64,000 nucleotides of DNA from Planctomycetota bacterium (GTDB lineage: Bacteria; Planctomycetota; UBA1135). The DNA is taken from the NCBI GenBank assembly GCA_021776925.1, contig JAJFFB010000127.1:1-64000 (forward strand). Reading direction: 5' to 3'. Below, piece by piece: positions 1-8,661 of the stretch. The notes beneath the pieces were generated by a model. The model saw only the letters and a list, made by a program, of their open reading frames with translations. It did no database searches and had not been told where the DNA came from. Positions within the stretch are counted from its first letter, which is position 1. Each line of letters begins with the position of its first letter. The translations under genes were made by a program, and so were the position numbers.

Positions 1-368
1 AAGCGCGTGCGCCACGCATACCGCCCGGTCAACAGGCCATAACGAGTCGGAGTGCACACCGCCGACCCCGAATGCGCATCGACAAAGCGCATCCCCTCGC
101 GCGCCAGCCGGTCCATGTGCGGAGTTGAAATGCGCGAAGCAGGATTCTGAATCCCCAAGTCGCCATAACCGAGGTCGTCCGCCAGGAGGACCACGATGTT
201 GGGTGAGCTTGCGACCGACGCGTCCTTCCGCACCTGGTCCAAGCCCGCGCCTCCCTGCTCAGACGGAGCTCCACAACTCGGAATGAGCAAGACGACCAAA
301 CTCACAATGAGCCAGAGATGAGCCGATCGCGTTCTTCTCGGCCTGAGGTTACACAGTAGGTGGAGCAT
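1..368 (-). CDS. Lipoprotein sulfatase (arylsulfatase family), 3' part outside window
   Basis: Reading from the ATG at 368 on the minus strand gives a hydrophobic N-terminus ending in a possible lipobox (LLIPSC), then the classical sulfatase opening [16 protein letters not shown] and, about 60 residues later, CTPTR followed by LLTGRY. CTPTR is the C-x-P-x-R formylglycine signature, so this is a Cys-type sulfatase that hydrolyses sulfate esters and would need an FGE-type maturase. The Asp pair of ADDLGYGD supplies metal ligands. About 122 codons are visible and the frame runs off the window start, so the metal-binding C-terminal half is not seen. A TAGAAT box lies 12 bases before the ATG. Substrate cannot be told. 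The family is certain; export as a lipoprotein is inferred. Confidence 0.9.
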   Translation of the reverse strand, partial: MLHLLCNLRPRRTRSAHLWLIVSLVVLLIPSCGAPSEQGGAGLDQVRKDASVASSPNIVVLLADDLGYGDLGIQNPASRISTPHMDRLAREGMRFVDAHSGSAVCTPTRYGLLTGRYAWRTR

Positions 369-380
369 TGGAATCCGCCG

Positions 381-386
381 ATTCTA
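381..386 (-). promoter_or_regulatory. Putative -10 box (TAGAAT) of the sulfatase gene
   Basis: On the minus strand TAGAAT stands 12 bases before the ATG at 368. It is one of many TAGAAT-like boxes close to start codons in this window. No convincing -35 was found. Confidence 0.4.
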
Positions 387-533
387 AGCCCGCAATCCAA
401 CCTCAGTCATGCCAGGAAACCGGTTCATTCCAACCCGAATCCAGGTCACGGTGGTTCCTTCGTCCCTGGCTGCGAGGGTGGCGATCCGGATTCCCTAGTG
501 CTCAACCATGGAGATGAATCTTGTGAATGGTTT

Positions 534-1751
534 TCAGTCGGCAATGGCAACGGCAACGGCGAGAATCACGAGCAATGCCTGGCCGGTAGAAGGGTTTTGG
601 ACGAGGACGGCAAGCTCGCTTTCCCCGATGGGGACGAAATGCGGAAAGAGCTGCCAGCCATTTTCCTGATCCACGGAAAAGCAGCCTAACCACGTCCCTT
701 GCGGCAGCGCATAACAATCAAACCGCCCTCCAAGGTCCTCCAGAGTGGTGCCGACGCATGGAATCTCGCTTCCATCCAGCGTGAGGAAACCCATGGTTGA
801 ACCGAAATAGGCCCAAGTGCCTTGCGCGGTCAATTCGACCGGGTCCCTGGAACCTTCCATGTCGAGCGCCAACACGTGCAATGCCGAGTCCACCTGGTCT
901 TCCGATCGAGCTCCGACCAGCAGGGTCTTGCCACTCGTCGAAAGGGCAAGAGGTTCACCGAATTCATGCCAGCCTGGTGGTGCGGGGTGGACCCACCTCT
1001 GATTGCCCTGCGAATCCAATTCCAGGATTTCGCCCCGGCCGTGCCCCAAGGCTGAAACCAGGAAGACCTGTTCACCCTCTGCGTCCATGAACGAAACCAG
1101 GCTCCCTCCCAACCAGGCCTCGCTCCTCTCGCCGAGCTGGTAACCGTTCATCCAGACCGACACTTTGCCCAGAGTGCTGACTTCGACCACCTTGCCGACG
1201 CCGTCTCCCCATTGCGGAAAACCCATCACCAATGAATCGCGCTCCTGATGCCAGACCACCCCGCCGACGCGATCGGAGCTCAGGTCGGGGTCAAGCGGCA
1301 CCCAGTCGAAGGAAGCTGGAGGGCCGCTGAGGCGCCCCAGCCACCACCGCGGAGGAAAGCTCTGCGCGACCCCCCATATTGCGATTGGATCAGATGGTTC
1401 CAAGCAGAATGTGCCCATGAGCCGGTCGGGGTAGAACACTTCGACCTGAGGCGGGTCAATCAGTGGAAGGCCGACGGTACAGACCTCTGCATGTCCGCCG
1501 ACCACAAGGGACTCGCCAGTGCCCGTGAATAAACCCATTCGGCCAAAGCCCTCCTGCGCCGGCAGATCGACCTGATTCCGGATCACGATTTCAAGACTCC
1601 CTTCGGTCAGGAACGAAATATCCGTCGAGACGGGTGTTTCCCAACGGCGGCCGAGATCGTCTTCCGGAGGATCCGAACAAGCCCAGGTGAGGAGCGAAAA
1701 AAGGGAACAACTGAGTCCCTTCCATGAGAGTCCCCGATCGGAAATTTGCAT
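534..1751 (-). CDS. Secreted or lipoprotein of unknown function, propeller-like
   Basis: A protein of about 405 residues. The ATG at 1751 is preferred over one 33 bases upstream because it gives a compact export signal (hydrophobic stretch ending LLTWAC, a loose lipobox) and because TATCCT lies 10 bases before it. The body has repeated short segments rich in W, G and aromatic residues (such as VGGVVWHQERDSLVMGF, LVSALGHGRGEILELDSQG, KTLLVGARSEDQ), which look like the blades of a PQQ/WD-type beta-propeller. Function is not recognised. Base composition here is less GC-rich than in the genes after 2.5 kb, as in the next gene, so this end of the window may be a less conserved island. Confidence 0.6.
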   Translation of the reverse strand: MQISDRGLSWKGLSCSLFSLLTWACSDPPEDDLGRRWETPVSTDISFLTEGSLEIVIRNQVDLPAQEGFGRMGLFTGTGESLVVGGHAEVCTVGLPLIDPPQVEVFYPDRLMGTFCLEPSDPIAIWGVAQSFPPRWWLGRLSGPPASFDWVPLDPDLSSDRVGGVVWHQERDSLVMGFPQWGDGVGKVVEVSTLGKVSVWMNGYQLGERSEAWLGGSLVSFMDAEGEQVFLVSALGHGRGEILELDSQGNQRWVHPAPPGWHEFGEPLALSTSGKTLLVGARSEDQVDSALHVLALDMEGSRDPVELTAQGTWAYFGSTMGFLTLDGSEIPCVGTTLEDLGGRFDCYALPQGTWLGCFSVDQENGWQLFPHFVPIGESELAVLVQNPSTGQALLVILAVAVAIAD

Positions 1752-1768
1752 GCCTGTTGAAAGGATAA

Positions 1769-1951
1769 CCTGCCGAGGCCCCACCGCCCATTCCTGCTGC
1801 AGAACTCCGCGAGGGAAGCGTCTGGCTGGCCTTCCCAGTGGACCAAGTCCATTCAGCCAACGGGAACCTGCAACTCACCGCAACCCCCACCCGCGGCCCC
1901 AACCTGATGATCACCGAGATCGCCTTCGTCCCCGGCACTCCCGGTTATTGA
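1769..1951 (+). pseudogene. Relic 3' end of a secreted-protein gene
   Basis: A 60-codon plus-strand frame opens right after a TAA (1766-1768) with no good start and ends with TGA at 1949. Its peptide (segments REGSVWLAFPVDQ, LQLTATPTRGPNLMITEIAF, VPGTPGY) has the GC-rich third positions of the window's real genes, and the ITEIAF stretch resembles beta-strands of secreted lamin-tail-type proteins. It overlaps the stop of the minus-strand gene that follows by 7 bases. It reads like the C-terminal tail of a gene whose front was deleted. The parent family is not identified and coincidence cannot be excluded. Confidence 0.35.
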
Positions 1952-2472
1952 CAAGAAATCCACAGAAGTTGCACATGCGAAATCTTCCATACTCCATGAT
2001 CCAGTTTCCAAAACACTGCGTACCCCGTAGCCCCGAATTCAAGCGCCGCTACACGAGTGAATAGGCATTCCACCATTGGATAAAGGCAAATGCCCGCGGA
2101 GCGGTTGGTTCGATTCAGCGTCTCTGATTCACCCGCTCTTTGAATGACTTCGATCTGTTGCTGGGGGAATTGAGAAAGTAGTCCAATCGGGCAATGCACT
2201 CTCCCCGACTGCATGATTTCGGCGATCACTTCTGCGTACTTCCCATGAAACCCCCCTTCCAGGCTGGCGGGGGCCAGCGATTCAAACCAATCCCTTTGGT
2301 GGGCAGCGAACTCATTGACCATTTCGACCACCTCCTCAGAATCGAGGAGCGCCCATTGAGCTGTTTTCGGTTCCGCTACCGGAGTCAACGGAATCGTTTC
2401 CTCGGAATCAGAAAACGGAGGAAGCAGGACACCAATGGCCACTCCGAGAAGGACCAGCAGGGGGGGTTTCAT
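1945..2472 (-). CDS. Hypothetical exported protein
   Basis: A 175-residue protein starting with a clear hydrophobic signal segment (MKPPLLVLLGVAIGVLLPPF). The rest is soluble and has five Cys spread over the C-terminal half (HCPIG, GICLY, ECLF, ISCQ end) without a recognisable metal motif. No family is recognised. Codon use is visibly more AT-tolerant than in the genes from 2559 onward, consistent with a recently acquired or fast-evolving gene. No Shine-Dalgarno sequence or clear -10 precedes the ATG. The stop overlaps the plus-strand relic frame by a few bases. Confidence 0.55.
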   Translation of the reverse strand: MKPPLLVLLGVAIGVLLPPFSDSEETIPLTPVAEPKTAQWALLDSEEVVEMVNEFAAHQRDWFESLAPASLEGGFHGKYAEVIAEIMQSGRVHCPIGLLSQFPQQQIEVIQRAGESETLNRTNRSAGICLYPMVECLFTRVAALEFGATGYAVFWKLDHGVWKISHVQLLWISCQ

Positions 2473-2546
2473 CGTTGTGGCAGAACGCGGTTTTTTGCCC
2501 CCAGTTCAATTCGGACCCGCACAAACGCGACCGGGTGGCGCGGGAC

Positions 2547-2552
2547 TAGAAT
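2547..2552 (+). promoter_or_regulatory. -10 box for a leaderless transcript
   Basis: TAGAAT sits 6 bases before the ATG at 2559, so transcription would begin at or next to the A of the start codon. The 11-mer GGGACTAGAAT recurs at 18272-18282 before the EboB-like gene. No Shine-Dalgarno sequence precedes the ATG. Confidence 0.55.
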
Positions 2553-2558
2553 CCGCGC

Positions 2559-3881
2559 ATGGCAGCGCGCAAAAAGAAGGCCTCCAAGCGGCGGGCGGTG
2601 GATCCGAGAAACTACTCCAAGGACTCGTTTCTGATTCACGGGCGGCAGCACACCGAGCAGTGGGATTTCAGTCATCACGTGGTGCCGCCGTTGTCGGCTT
2701 CGAGCACCTTCCGACTCGATTCGCATGAGCGCGGCGAGGCTGGGTTCTGCGGCTTCGCCGATCCGCGCCAGAGCGGGCCGGGCAAGCCGCACATCTACAT
2801 CTATGAACGCCTCGACGAGCCGGTGCGTGGCATGCTCGAGGATCGGCTGGCGGCGGCGGAAGGAGCCGAAATGGGGGTGTGCTTCTCCAGCGGCATGGGC
2901 GCGATCGCCGCCGCAATCACCCACCGACTGCAATCCGGCGACGAGGTCGTCGCCCACCCGACCTTGTACGGCTGCACCTATTCGCTGCTCGCCAACTGGC
3001 TGCCGCGCTTCGGCATCAAGGTGCGTTATCACGATCTGGGCAACGATCTGGGCAGCCTGCGGGTGAACAAACGCACCAAGGTGGTCTACTGCGAATCCCC
3101 CGCCAACCCGACCATGCAGATCCTCGATCTGCAGGCGATCGCCGACAAGGTCGCCGCCGCCAACCGCGGGCGCGCCGAGGAAGAACTGTGCCGCTTCACC
3201 GTCGACAACACCTTCGCCACGCCGGCGTGCCAACGCCCGCTCGAACACGGCGCCGACGTCGTCGCCGCGTCACTGACCAAGGGAATCAACGGTTTCGGCA
3301 CCGACATGGGCGGGGTGGTGGCAACCGCCAAGCGCGACGAAACCAGCCTGCTGGTCTTTCGCAAGGACTTCGGCGCCGCGCTCGCCCCGACGCCCGCGTG
3401 GCGCATCCTCAATTTCGGCCTGCCCACCCTGAGCCTGCGCACGCGTCGGCAGGAAGAAAACGCCTACCAGGTCGCCGATTTCCTACACGCGCACCCAAAG
3501 GTCAAGATGGTGCAGTTCCCCGGCCTACCGGGGTCGCAGGGTTACGAGATCGCCCGTCGCCAGATGCATGACTTTGACGGCAACTTCGCCCCCGGCACCC
3601 TGATGTATTTCGAAATGGCCGGCAACAAGAAGGCCGCTGCGGCCGCCGCCGACCGCCTCGTCGACTGGCTTGGCCAGAACGCCTATTGCATCACGCTGGC
3701 GGTGTCCCTGGGCCAGATCCGCACCCTGATCGAGCGCCCCGGCGGCATGACCCATTCGGTGCTGCCCAAAGAGGTGCAAAAGGCCGCCCGCATCGGCCCC
3801 GGCGGCGTGCGCCTGGCGATCGGCATCGAATCGGTCGAGGACATCCTCAAGGATCTGGACGAAGCCCTGAAGCAGATCTGA
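2559..3881 (+). CDS. Cys/Met-metabolism PLP-dependent enzyme (gamma-synthase/lyase family)
   Basis: A 440-residue fold-type I PLP enzyme of the cystathionine gamma-synthase / methionine gamma-lyase family, acting on sulfur or homoserine-derived amino acids in the cytoplasm. Visible hallmarks are YERLDEPVRGMLEDRLAAAEGAE (PLP phosphate region), FSSGMGAI, YCESPANPT, VDNTFATPACQRPLEHGADVV and the Schiff-base Lys near residue 241 in SLTKGINGFG. The family's usual SxTKxxxGHSD is changed to SLTKGINGFGTDMGG, so the subgroup is divergent and the exact reaction cannot be named. A lysine-rich N-terminal tail of about 20 residues precedes the domain. The gene appears to be transcribed leaderless (TAGAAT 6 bases upstream) and is followed after 68 bases by a secreted propeller gene. 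Confidence 0.85.
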   Translation: MAARKKKASKRRAVDPRNYSKDSFLIHGRQHTEQWDFSHHVVPPLSASSTFRLDSHERGEAGFCGFADPRQSGPGKPHIYIYERLDEPVRGMLEDRLAAAEGAEMGVCFSSGMGAIAAAITHRLQSGDEVVAHPTLYGCTYSLLANWLPRFGIKVRYHDLGNDLGSLRVNKRTKVVYCESPANPTMQILDLQAIADKVAAANRGRAEEELCRFTVDNTFATPACQRPLEHGADVVAASLTKGINGFGTDMGGVVATAKRDETSLLVFRKDFGAALAPTPAWRILNFGLPTLSLRTRRQEENAYQVADFLHAHPKVKMVQFPGLPGSQGYEIARRQMHDFDGNFAPGTLMYFEMAGNKKAAAAAADRLVDWLGQNAYCITLAVSLGQIRTLIERPGGMTHSVLPKEVQKAARIGPGGVRLAIGIESVEDILKDLDEALKQI

Positions 3882-3949
3882 GGCAAGGTGCGGCATGGGG
3901 ATTGCACTTCTCCAGGGCACCCTGCCCTCCAGACCCTGAACTCGGCGCA

Positions 3950-5215
3950 ATGTTCCGTTTCCGCGACCTCCTGGCCCTTTCTGCCCTAATCGTCCCTCTC
4001 GACACAGTGGCCGCCCAGGGGGTGCCCTACCAGTTGGAGCCCGGCGACCTGGTTTTCACCGACACCAGCGTCAGTCCGTTGCGCCCGGCGGCGGTGCGCG
4101 TGCTGCACCCCGACGGCAGCCTGGAAACGATTCTCAGTGGCGCCCCGCTGAACTATCCGGACGGCATCCTGATCGACCGTGACGGCGCGCTGCTGGTCTC
4201 CAACTACGCCTACGACTCCTCGCCCGACAACGCGGTGCTGCGGCTCGATCCGCACACCGGTTTCGTCAGCGATTTTTCGCGCGGCATCCTGCGCGACAAC
4301 TTCACCCTGCTGCGCGACGGCGGCGGCCGGGTGGTGGTCGCCGACGGTTACGCCGGCCTGGCGCGCCTCGGCCCAGGCGGCGACCTGACCCACTTCTCGC
4401 CCGCCCTGGTCGGCGTAAGCTTCGGCCTGGCATTGGATTACGACGGCAGCATGCTCCTGTCCGAGCCGCCCGGAAACGCCACCACCAGCGGCGTGATCTA
4501 TCGCGTCGGCGCCGACGGCAAGCGCACCCGTTTCGCCGAGGACGCCCACCGTATGCCGGCGCCCAATGACCTCGCCCTGGCCCCGGACGGCAGCCTTTTT
4601 GTCACCAACTTCCACTTCTGGACCCAGCCCAACCCGCGCCTGGTGCGCGTGACCCGCGACGGGCACGCCCAGATCCTGGCGGCCGGCGGGCTGCTGAAAA
4701 AACCCAAGGGAGTGGCGGTCAGCGCCCTGAACCAGGTGGTGGTCGCCGACCTCGATGACCAGTCGATCCTCGCCTGGACCCCCGGAACTAGCATGCGCCG
4801 GCTGATCAGCGACTGGGATGACGGCGTCGACGACGGCGTGCCGGTCGAGCGGCCTTTCGCGCTGGCCTGGGTGCCGCCCCTGTGGCTGCGTACCCCGCAA
4901 AAAATGCACCCCGGGCTGAGCTCCGAGGTCAGCATCAGCGGCATCGACGCGTGGCGCGGCCAATTGGTGCTGCTCACCGCTTCACTCGCCATGGGCCCGA
5001 CGCCGATGCGCGCCCTGTGGCCGGGTTCGCTGCAGAGTTCCCACCTCAACCTGCGCAACGCCCGCGTGTTCAGCGGCCTGCTGCCGCACGATGGTTCGGA
5101 TCTGCACATCCGCGCCATGGTCCCGGGTGGTGTCGCAGGCCTGGCCCTGCATTTGCAGGTGCTTCTTCCCGGGCAGCAGGTGCTTTCCAACCACCACGCT
5201 GTGCCACTCAGGTGA
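3950..5215 (+). CDS. Secreted NHL/SMP-30-like beta-propeller protein
   Basis: About 421 residues. The ATG at 3950 gives a signal peptide (hydrophobic core, then TVAAQG), whereas the longer open frame upstream runs antiparallel in composition to the previous gene and is discarded. The mature part is made of repeated blades with D-G turns (YPDGILIDRDGALLVSN, FTLLRDGGGRVVVADGYAGL, PNDLALAPDGSLFVTNF, KPKGVAVSALNQVVVADL), typical of NHL or SMP-30/gluconolactonase propellers. Catalytic calcium ligands of gluconolactonases cannot be assigned safely, so only a periplasmic or extracellular binding/scaffold role is inferred. A strong terminator follows at 5323-5363. Confidence 0.75.
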   Translation: MFRFRDLLALSALIVPLDTVAAQGVPYQLEPGDLVFTDTSVSPLRPAAVRVLHPDGSLETILSGAPLNYPDGILIDRDGALLVSNYAYDSSPDNAVLRLDPHTGFVSDFSRGILRDNFTLLRDGGGRVVVADGYAGLARLGPGGDLTHFSPALVGVSFGLALDYDGSMLLSEPPGNATTSGVIYRVGADGKRTRFAEDAHRMPAPNDLALAPDGSLFVTNFHFWTQPNPRLVRVTRDGHAQILAAGGLLKKPKGVAVSALNQVVVADLDDQSILAWTPGTSMRRLISDWDDGVDDGVPVERPFALAWVPPLWLRTPQKMHPGLSSEVSISGIDAWRGQLVLLTASLAMGPTPMRALWPGSLQSSHLNLRNARVFSGLLPHDGSDLHIRAMVPGGVAGLALHLQVLLPGQQVLSNHHAVPLR

Positions 5216-5322
5216 GTTTCAGATCTTTTTCATAACAACGGCCTTCCGGGGTCGTAAGCCTTGATGTCCATGGCTCGTTCGGGGGGATGAGCCTGACAGC
5301 AAGACTCCCGTAAAAGGTGAGC

Positions 5323-5363
5323 GAAACGGTGCGGTTGGGGGATCGCACCGTTTCATTTTTTTT
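5323..5363 (+). terminator. Rho-independent terminator
   Basis: Perfect 11-bp stem GAAACGGTGCG / CGCACCGTTTC with a 10-base loop, followed by A and eight T. It ends the transcript of the propeller gene at 3950-5215. The 100 bases between that stop and the hairpin hold no other signal. Confidence 0.9.
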
Positions 5364-5411
5364 GGTCCTCCCCCGCTCCATTCGCCTTTCCCAGGTCGGG
5401 ATCCGGCCATC

Positions 5412-5417
5412 TATGAT
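5412..5417 (+). promoter_or_regulatory. -10 box upstream of the SDR gene
   Basis: TATGAT (5/6 match to TATAAT) ends 8 bases before the ATG at 5426, leaving an almost leaderless mRNA. No Shine-Dalgarno sequence is present. Confidence 0.5.
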
Positions 5418-5425
5418 GGGCCTGC

Positions 5426-6253
5426 ATGGCATTCCTCGACCAGTACGGCCCCTGGGGTCTGGTCACCGGCGCCTCAGCCGGTCTCGGAGAGCATTTCGCC
5501 CGCCAATTGGCCGCCCGCGGGCTCAACCTGATCGTGGTCGCACGGCGCCGAGAGCGCTTGCGCACACTCTGCAAAGCCCTGGAGGCCGAGCACGGCATCC
5601 GCACCCACGCGGTGGCGCTTGATCTGACCACCCCTGGGGCGATCGGGCAGCTGCGCCAGGAAGTGGCCGAACGAGAATTGGGCCTGCTGGTCAACAACGC
5701 CGGCTTCGGCCTGTCCGGGAGTTTCCTCGACCATGATCTGGCACGCCTGCAACAGATGGTGCGGCTCAATTGCGAAGTTCCCGTCACCTTGACCCAGGCG
5801 CTGGTGCCGCCGATGGTCCAGCGGCGGCGTGGCGGCATCATCCTGGTGGCCAGCACCGCCGCCTACCAATGCACCCCATGGATGGCGGTCTATGGCGCCA
5901 CCAAGGTCTTCGACCTGCACCTGGGGGAAGCCCTGACCGTGGAATTGGGGCGCCACGGCCTCGACGTGCTGACGGTTTCGCCCGGCCACACCGACACCGA
6001 ATTCCATCAGGTCGCCGGTGTGCCGCAGGCCGCCCTCGGCGGCGCGGCCGACCCCGCCGACGTGGTCGCTCAGGCCCTGGACCGCCTCGGCCACCAAATT
6101 TCCTTCGTCCACGGCGGCCTCAACAAGGTGCTCGCCTTCGGCAACCGCTTCGCCCCGCGCGCCTTGTCGGCGTGGGGCGCTGGGCGCGTGCTCGGACGGA
6201 GACTGATTCCCGGTAAGAAGCAGGGCAGGCGCCGGAGCCAGGACGATGCCTGA
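5426..6253 (+). CDS. Short-chain dehydrogenase/reductase
   Basis: A 275-residue classical SDR: NAD(P)-binding TGASAGLG at residues 15-22, NNAG near residue 92, catalytic Ser in VASTAAYQ and YGATK as the YxxxK pair. An Arg-rich stretch after beta-2 (VARRRERL) favours NADP(H). It is closest in layout to the DltE/YqjQ-type oxidoreductases that reduce keto groups of lipids or unspecified carbonyls. The C-terminal tail is rich in Lys and Arg. It is a single-gene unit between a terminator and the convergent DM13 gene, so context gives no substrate. Confidence 0.85.
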   Translation: MAFLDQYGPWGLVTGASAGLGEHFARQLAARGLNLIVVARRRERLRTLCKALEAEHGIRTHAVALDLTTPGAIGQLRQEVAERELGLLVNNAGFGLSGSFLDHDLARLQQMVRLNCEVPVTLTQALVPPMVQRRRGGIILVASTAAYQCTPWMAVYGATKVFDLHLGEALTVELGRHGLDVLTVSPGHTDTEFHQVAGVPQAALGGAADPADVVAQALDRLGHQISFVHGGLNKVLAFGNRFAPRALSAWGAGRVLGRRLIPGKKQGRRRSQDDA

Positions 6254-6291
6254 CCCCGGCTAGGTGCCGAGGCCGGGCGCGGCTGCATGGG

Positions 6292-7089
6292 TCATGAATG
6301 GTCCCGTTTCTTCAGCGTGGCCCCTCCCCAGAGCTTGGTGTATTGCTGGCAATGAATCAGGATCGATTGGGACCCCTTCAAGGTGATTCCTTTCGGAAGC
6401 AGGAACTCCTGTCCGCCCTTGACCGCCTTCAGGTTGGCCACCACGATTCCCCCTTTCATGGCGTTGTCATTGGTGGCGTGAGCCAGCGCCAAAGGCGACA
6501 AAATGACCTTGAGGTCCGGGGCTTTGGAGGTCTGGACGAGTTCCGAGTGACCGCGGATCTTGTTGCTCTTTTTGACCCAGGTCGACCCGGAATCCATCAC
6601 CTCTCCCTCGCTCAATGCCGCCGATCCCCACAGCTTGGTGTATTTCTGGCAGTGGATGAGCACCGCGTGGTAGCGCGAGAGGTCGACCTCGGCGGGAATC
6701 TCATAAGCGCAAGCTCCCTTCGCCGACTCCAGCGAACCCAGGGTGAACGAACCCTTGAGGGCGGTCTTGGAGGCCACTTTGGAGGCCTCCATGGGGGAAA
6801 GGACGACCTTCAGGTCCGGACCGGACTTGGTTTTGAAATCGGCGCCAAAACGCAGGGTTCGTGAAACCACCCGGTCGCCTTTCGTGATCACCTCGATGCG
6901 GTAGGTGCCTTGTACGGCCTGCGCTTTTTCGGTCCAGATCGAGCTGCTCAAGGCCACCGTAGTACGGCTCTTCACTTCAACCGGGGCTGGAACAGGGTCC
7001 TGGGCCCTGACTTGGGCTGCTTGTCCGAGGAATGCGAACCCCGCCAGAGCGAGGGCGGCAAGCGAGGAAGGGTGCGAAATTGCGAGCAT
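6292..7089 (-). CDS. Secreted protein with two DM13 domains
   Basis: 265 residues, started at the ATG at 7089, because the longer frame upstream is only the shadow of the CCA-enzyme gene. A signal peptide (LAALALAGFAFLGQAAQVRAQ) precedes two DM13 domains at about 62-160 and 168-258. Each has the DLKV(V/I)LSP start, a basic middle and the conserved end (I/L)HCQ(K/Q)YTKLWG(S/G)A, with the family's redox Cys at 147 and 247. DM13 domains are thought to carry electrons or a cofactor near cytochrome/DOMON proteins, but no partner is encoded nearby. The two copies are clearly related to each other, so an internal duplication is visible. Confidence 0.8.
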   Translation of the reverse strand: MLAISHPSSLAALALAGFAFLGQAAQVRAQDPVPAPVEVKSRTTVALSSSIWTEKAQAVQGTYRIEVITKGDRVVSRTLRFGADFKTKSGPDLKVVLSPMEASKVASKTALKGSFTLGSLESAKGACAYEIPAEVDLSRYHAVLIHCQKYTKLWGSAALSEGEVMDSGSTWVKKSNKIRGHSELVQTSKAPDLKVILSPLALAHATNDNAMKGGIVVANLKAVKGGQEFLLPKGITLKGSQSILIHCQQYTKLWGGATLKKRDHS

Positions 7090-7163
7090 GGGTGGGCTTC
7101 GCCACCGGCACCCTCGTGTTACCCACAATGGCCAGCCAAGGATTGCTATCCAAGGTTGGCCAG

Positions 7164-8555
7164 TCAGGACGCGGGCCGCTGCCGGTCGAGCCAGGCGAGG
7201 CCGCCGGCGCGGTCGCCGAAGGCGCCTTCCAGTTGTGCTTCGAAGGCCTGTTTCAGCACCTCGCCGACCTGCGGACCGGGCTGCCAGCCGCGCGCCAGCA
7301 GGTCGCGCCCGAACAGCAGCGGAGTCGGAGCCTGGTCGCGCACGCCCAATTCGGCGCAGCGTTGCAGCAGCCACTGGGTCGGCGGCCACTGTGCGGCAAC
7401 CGCCTGGGTGCGGCCGGCTGAATCCGCCCACGCCACGCGTGCCAACGCGGCGACCGGCACGCGCGCGGCCAGGCGTCGCAGGGCGCCGTCGCCGACGTGA
7501 TCCCGGACTGCGTAGAGCTGGGACGGACGCAGGTGGTCGCGGACCAGGGCGACCACCGCCTCGACCATGGAACGATTGGCGCTCATTCTGGCCAAAAGGC
7601 TGCGCGTCGGCTCCTCGCCGCCGGTGTCGTGCGCCGGACTGCGCCAGCGCCCGCGTTCGAACACCGTGGTGAAGGCCTTGCCGAGGTCGTGGCACAACAC
7701 CGCCAGCATTTCCACCCACGGATCTTCCATCTGCTCGCGCAGTCCCACCGCCGCGTCCAGCGCCAGCGCGGTGTGGTGCAGGACGTCGCCTTCGGGGTGC
7801 CACAATGGATCTTGCGGCACCCCGCGCAGCGCGGCCAGTTCAGGAAAATGGCGCAGCGCGCCGAGTTGTTCGAGCACCAGCAGGCCGCGGCCCGGGTGAT
7901 CACCGCGCAGCAAGATCTGGCGCCACTCGCCTTCGAGACGTTCGCGCGGCAGCTCGGCCAGATCGAGGGAGCGGCACAGGCGCGCGGTGGCGGCATCGAC
8001 TCGCCAGCCGAAGCGGGCGACGAAGCGCGCCGCGCGCAGCACCCGCAACGGGTCCTCGGCGAAGGCCGGCGAAACGTGGCGCAACAGTCCGCGCTGCAGG
8101 TCGGCGCGCCCCCCCCACGGGTCGAGCACCTCGCCCGAGCGCAGATCCAGCATCATCGCGTTGACGGTGAAGTCGCGGCGCAAGGCAGCCGTGGCCGGCT
8201 CCATGTGCGGATCTGCGCTGACCGCAAAGCCGCGGTGGCCGGGCCCGGTTTTGGACTCGAGCCGGGGCAGCGAGAGTTCGACCGTGCCGTGCTCGGTGGC
8301 CAGATGCAGGACGGCAAACTGGCGCCCGACCAGGTGGACGGCGCCGAATCTTCGGGCCAGCGCCTCGACCGCCTCGGCGGACAGCCCAAAGACCTCGATG
8401 TCGGCGTCGTGCGCCTCCAGGCCGAGGAGGGCGTCGCGCACCGCGCCACCGACCAGCACGGCGCGGCCGCCGGCCTCGCCCAGCGCCTGGGCCAGACGCT
8501 TCACCAGCTCCAGCATCGCCGGCTGTTCGAAGCGTAGGTCTGGATCTACGGTCAC
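7164..8555 (-). CDS. cca: CCA-adding enzyme / poly(A) polymerase with HD domain
   Basis: 463 residues of the class II tRNA nucleotidyltransferase family, which adds or repairs the 3' CCA of tRNAs in the cytoplasm. Seen are LVGGAVRD (residues 34-41), the catalytic pair DAD near 50-52, RRDFTVNAMMLD (about 125), the RNA-binding segment DPLRVLRAARFVARFGW, and a C-terminal HD phosphohydrolase-like domain with H...CHDLGK. The HD domain gives the layout of the multifunctional CCA protein. The tRNA-Gly in this window encodes its own CCA, so repair may be the main role here. The start is the first in-frame ATG; the gene is divergent from the barrel-protein gene at 8662. Confidence 0.88.
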   Translation of the reverse strand: MTVDPDLRFEQPAMLELVKRLAQALGEAGGRAVLVGGAVRDALLGLEAHDADIEVFGLSAEAVEALARRFGAVHLVGRQFAVLHLATEHGTVELSLPRLESKTGPGHRGFAVSADPHMEPATAALRRDFTVNAMMLDLRSGEVLDPWGGRADLQRGLLRHVSPAFAEDPLRVLRAARFVARFGWRVDAATARLCRSLDLAELPRERLEGEWRQILLRGDHPGRGLLVLEQLGALRHFPELAALRGVPQDPLWHPEGDVLHHTALALDAAVGLREQMEDPWVEMLAVLCHDLGKAFTTVFERGRWRSPAHDTGGEEPTRSLLARMSANRSMVEAVVALVRDHLRPSQLYAVRDHVGDGALRRLAARVPVAALARVAWADSAGRTQAVAAQWPPTQWLLQRCAELGVRDQAPTPLLFGRDLLARGWQPGPQVGEVLKQAFEAQLEGAFGDRAGGLAWLDRQRPAS

Positions 8556-8661
8556 CGCATCATTTTGCCACCACCGTGACGGCCAGTCCCGATTTGGTGG
8601 TCCTGGACCTCGCCGCTACCTTGGTGAGCCTGTCATCGTCCGTGGCTCCCAATTTCCGTCC

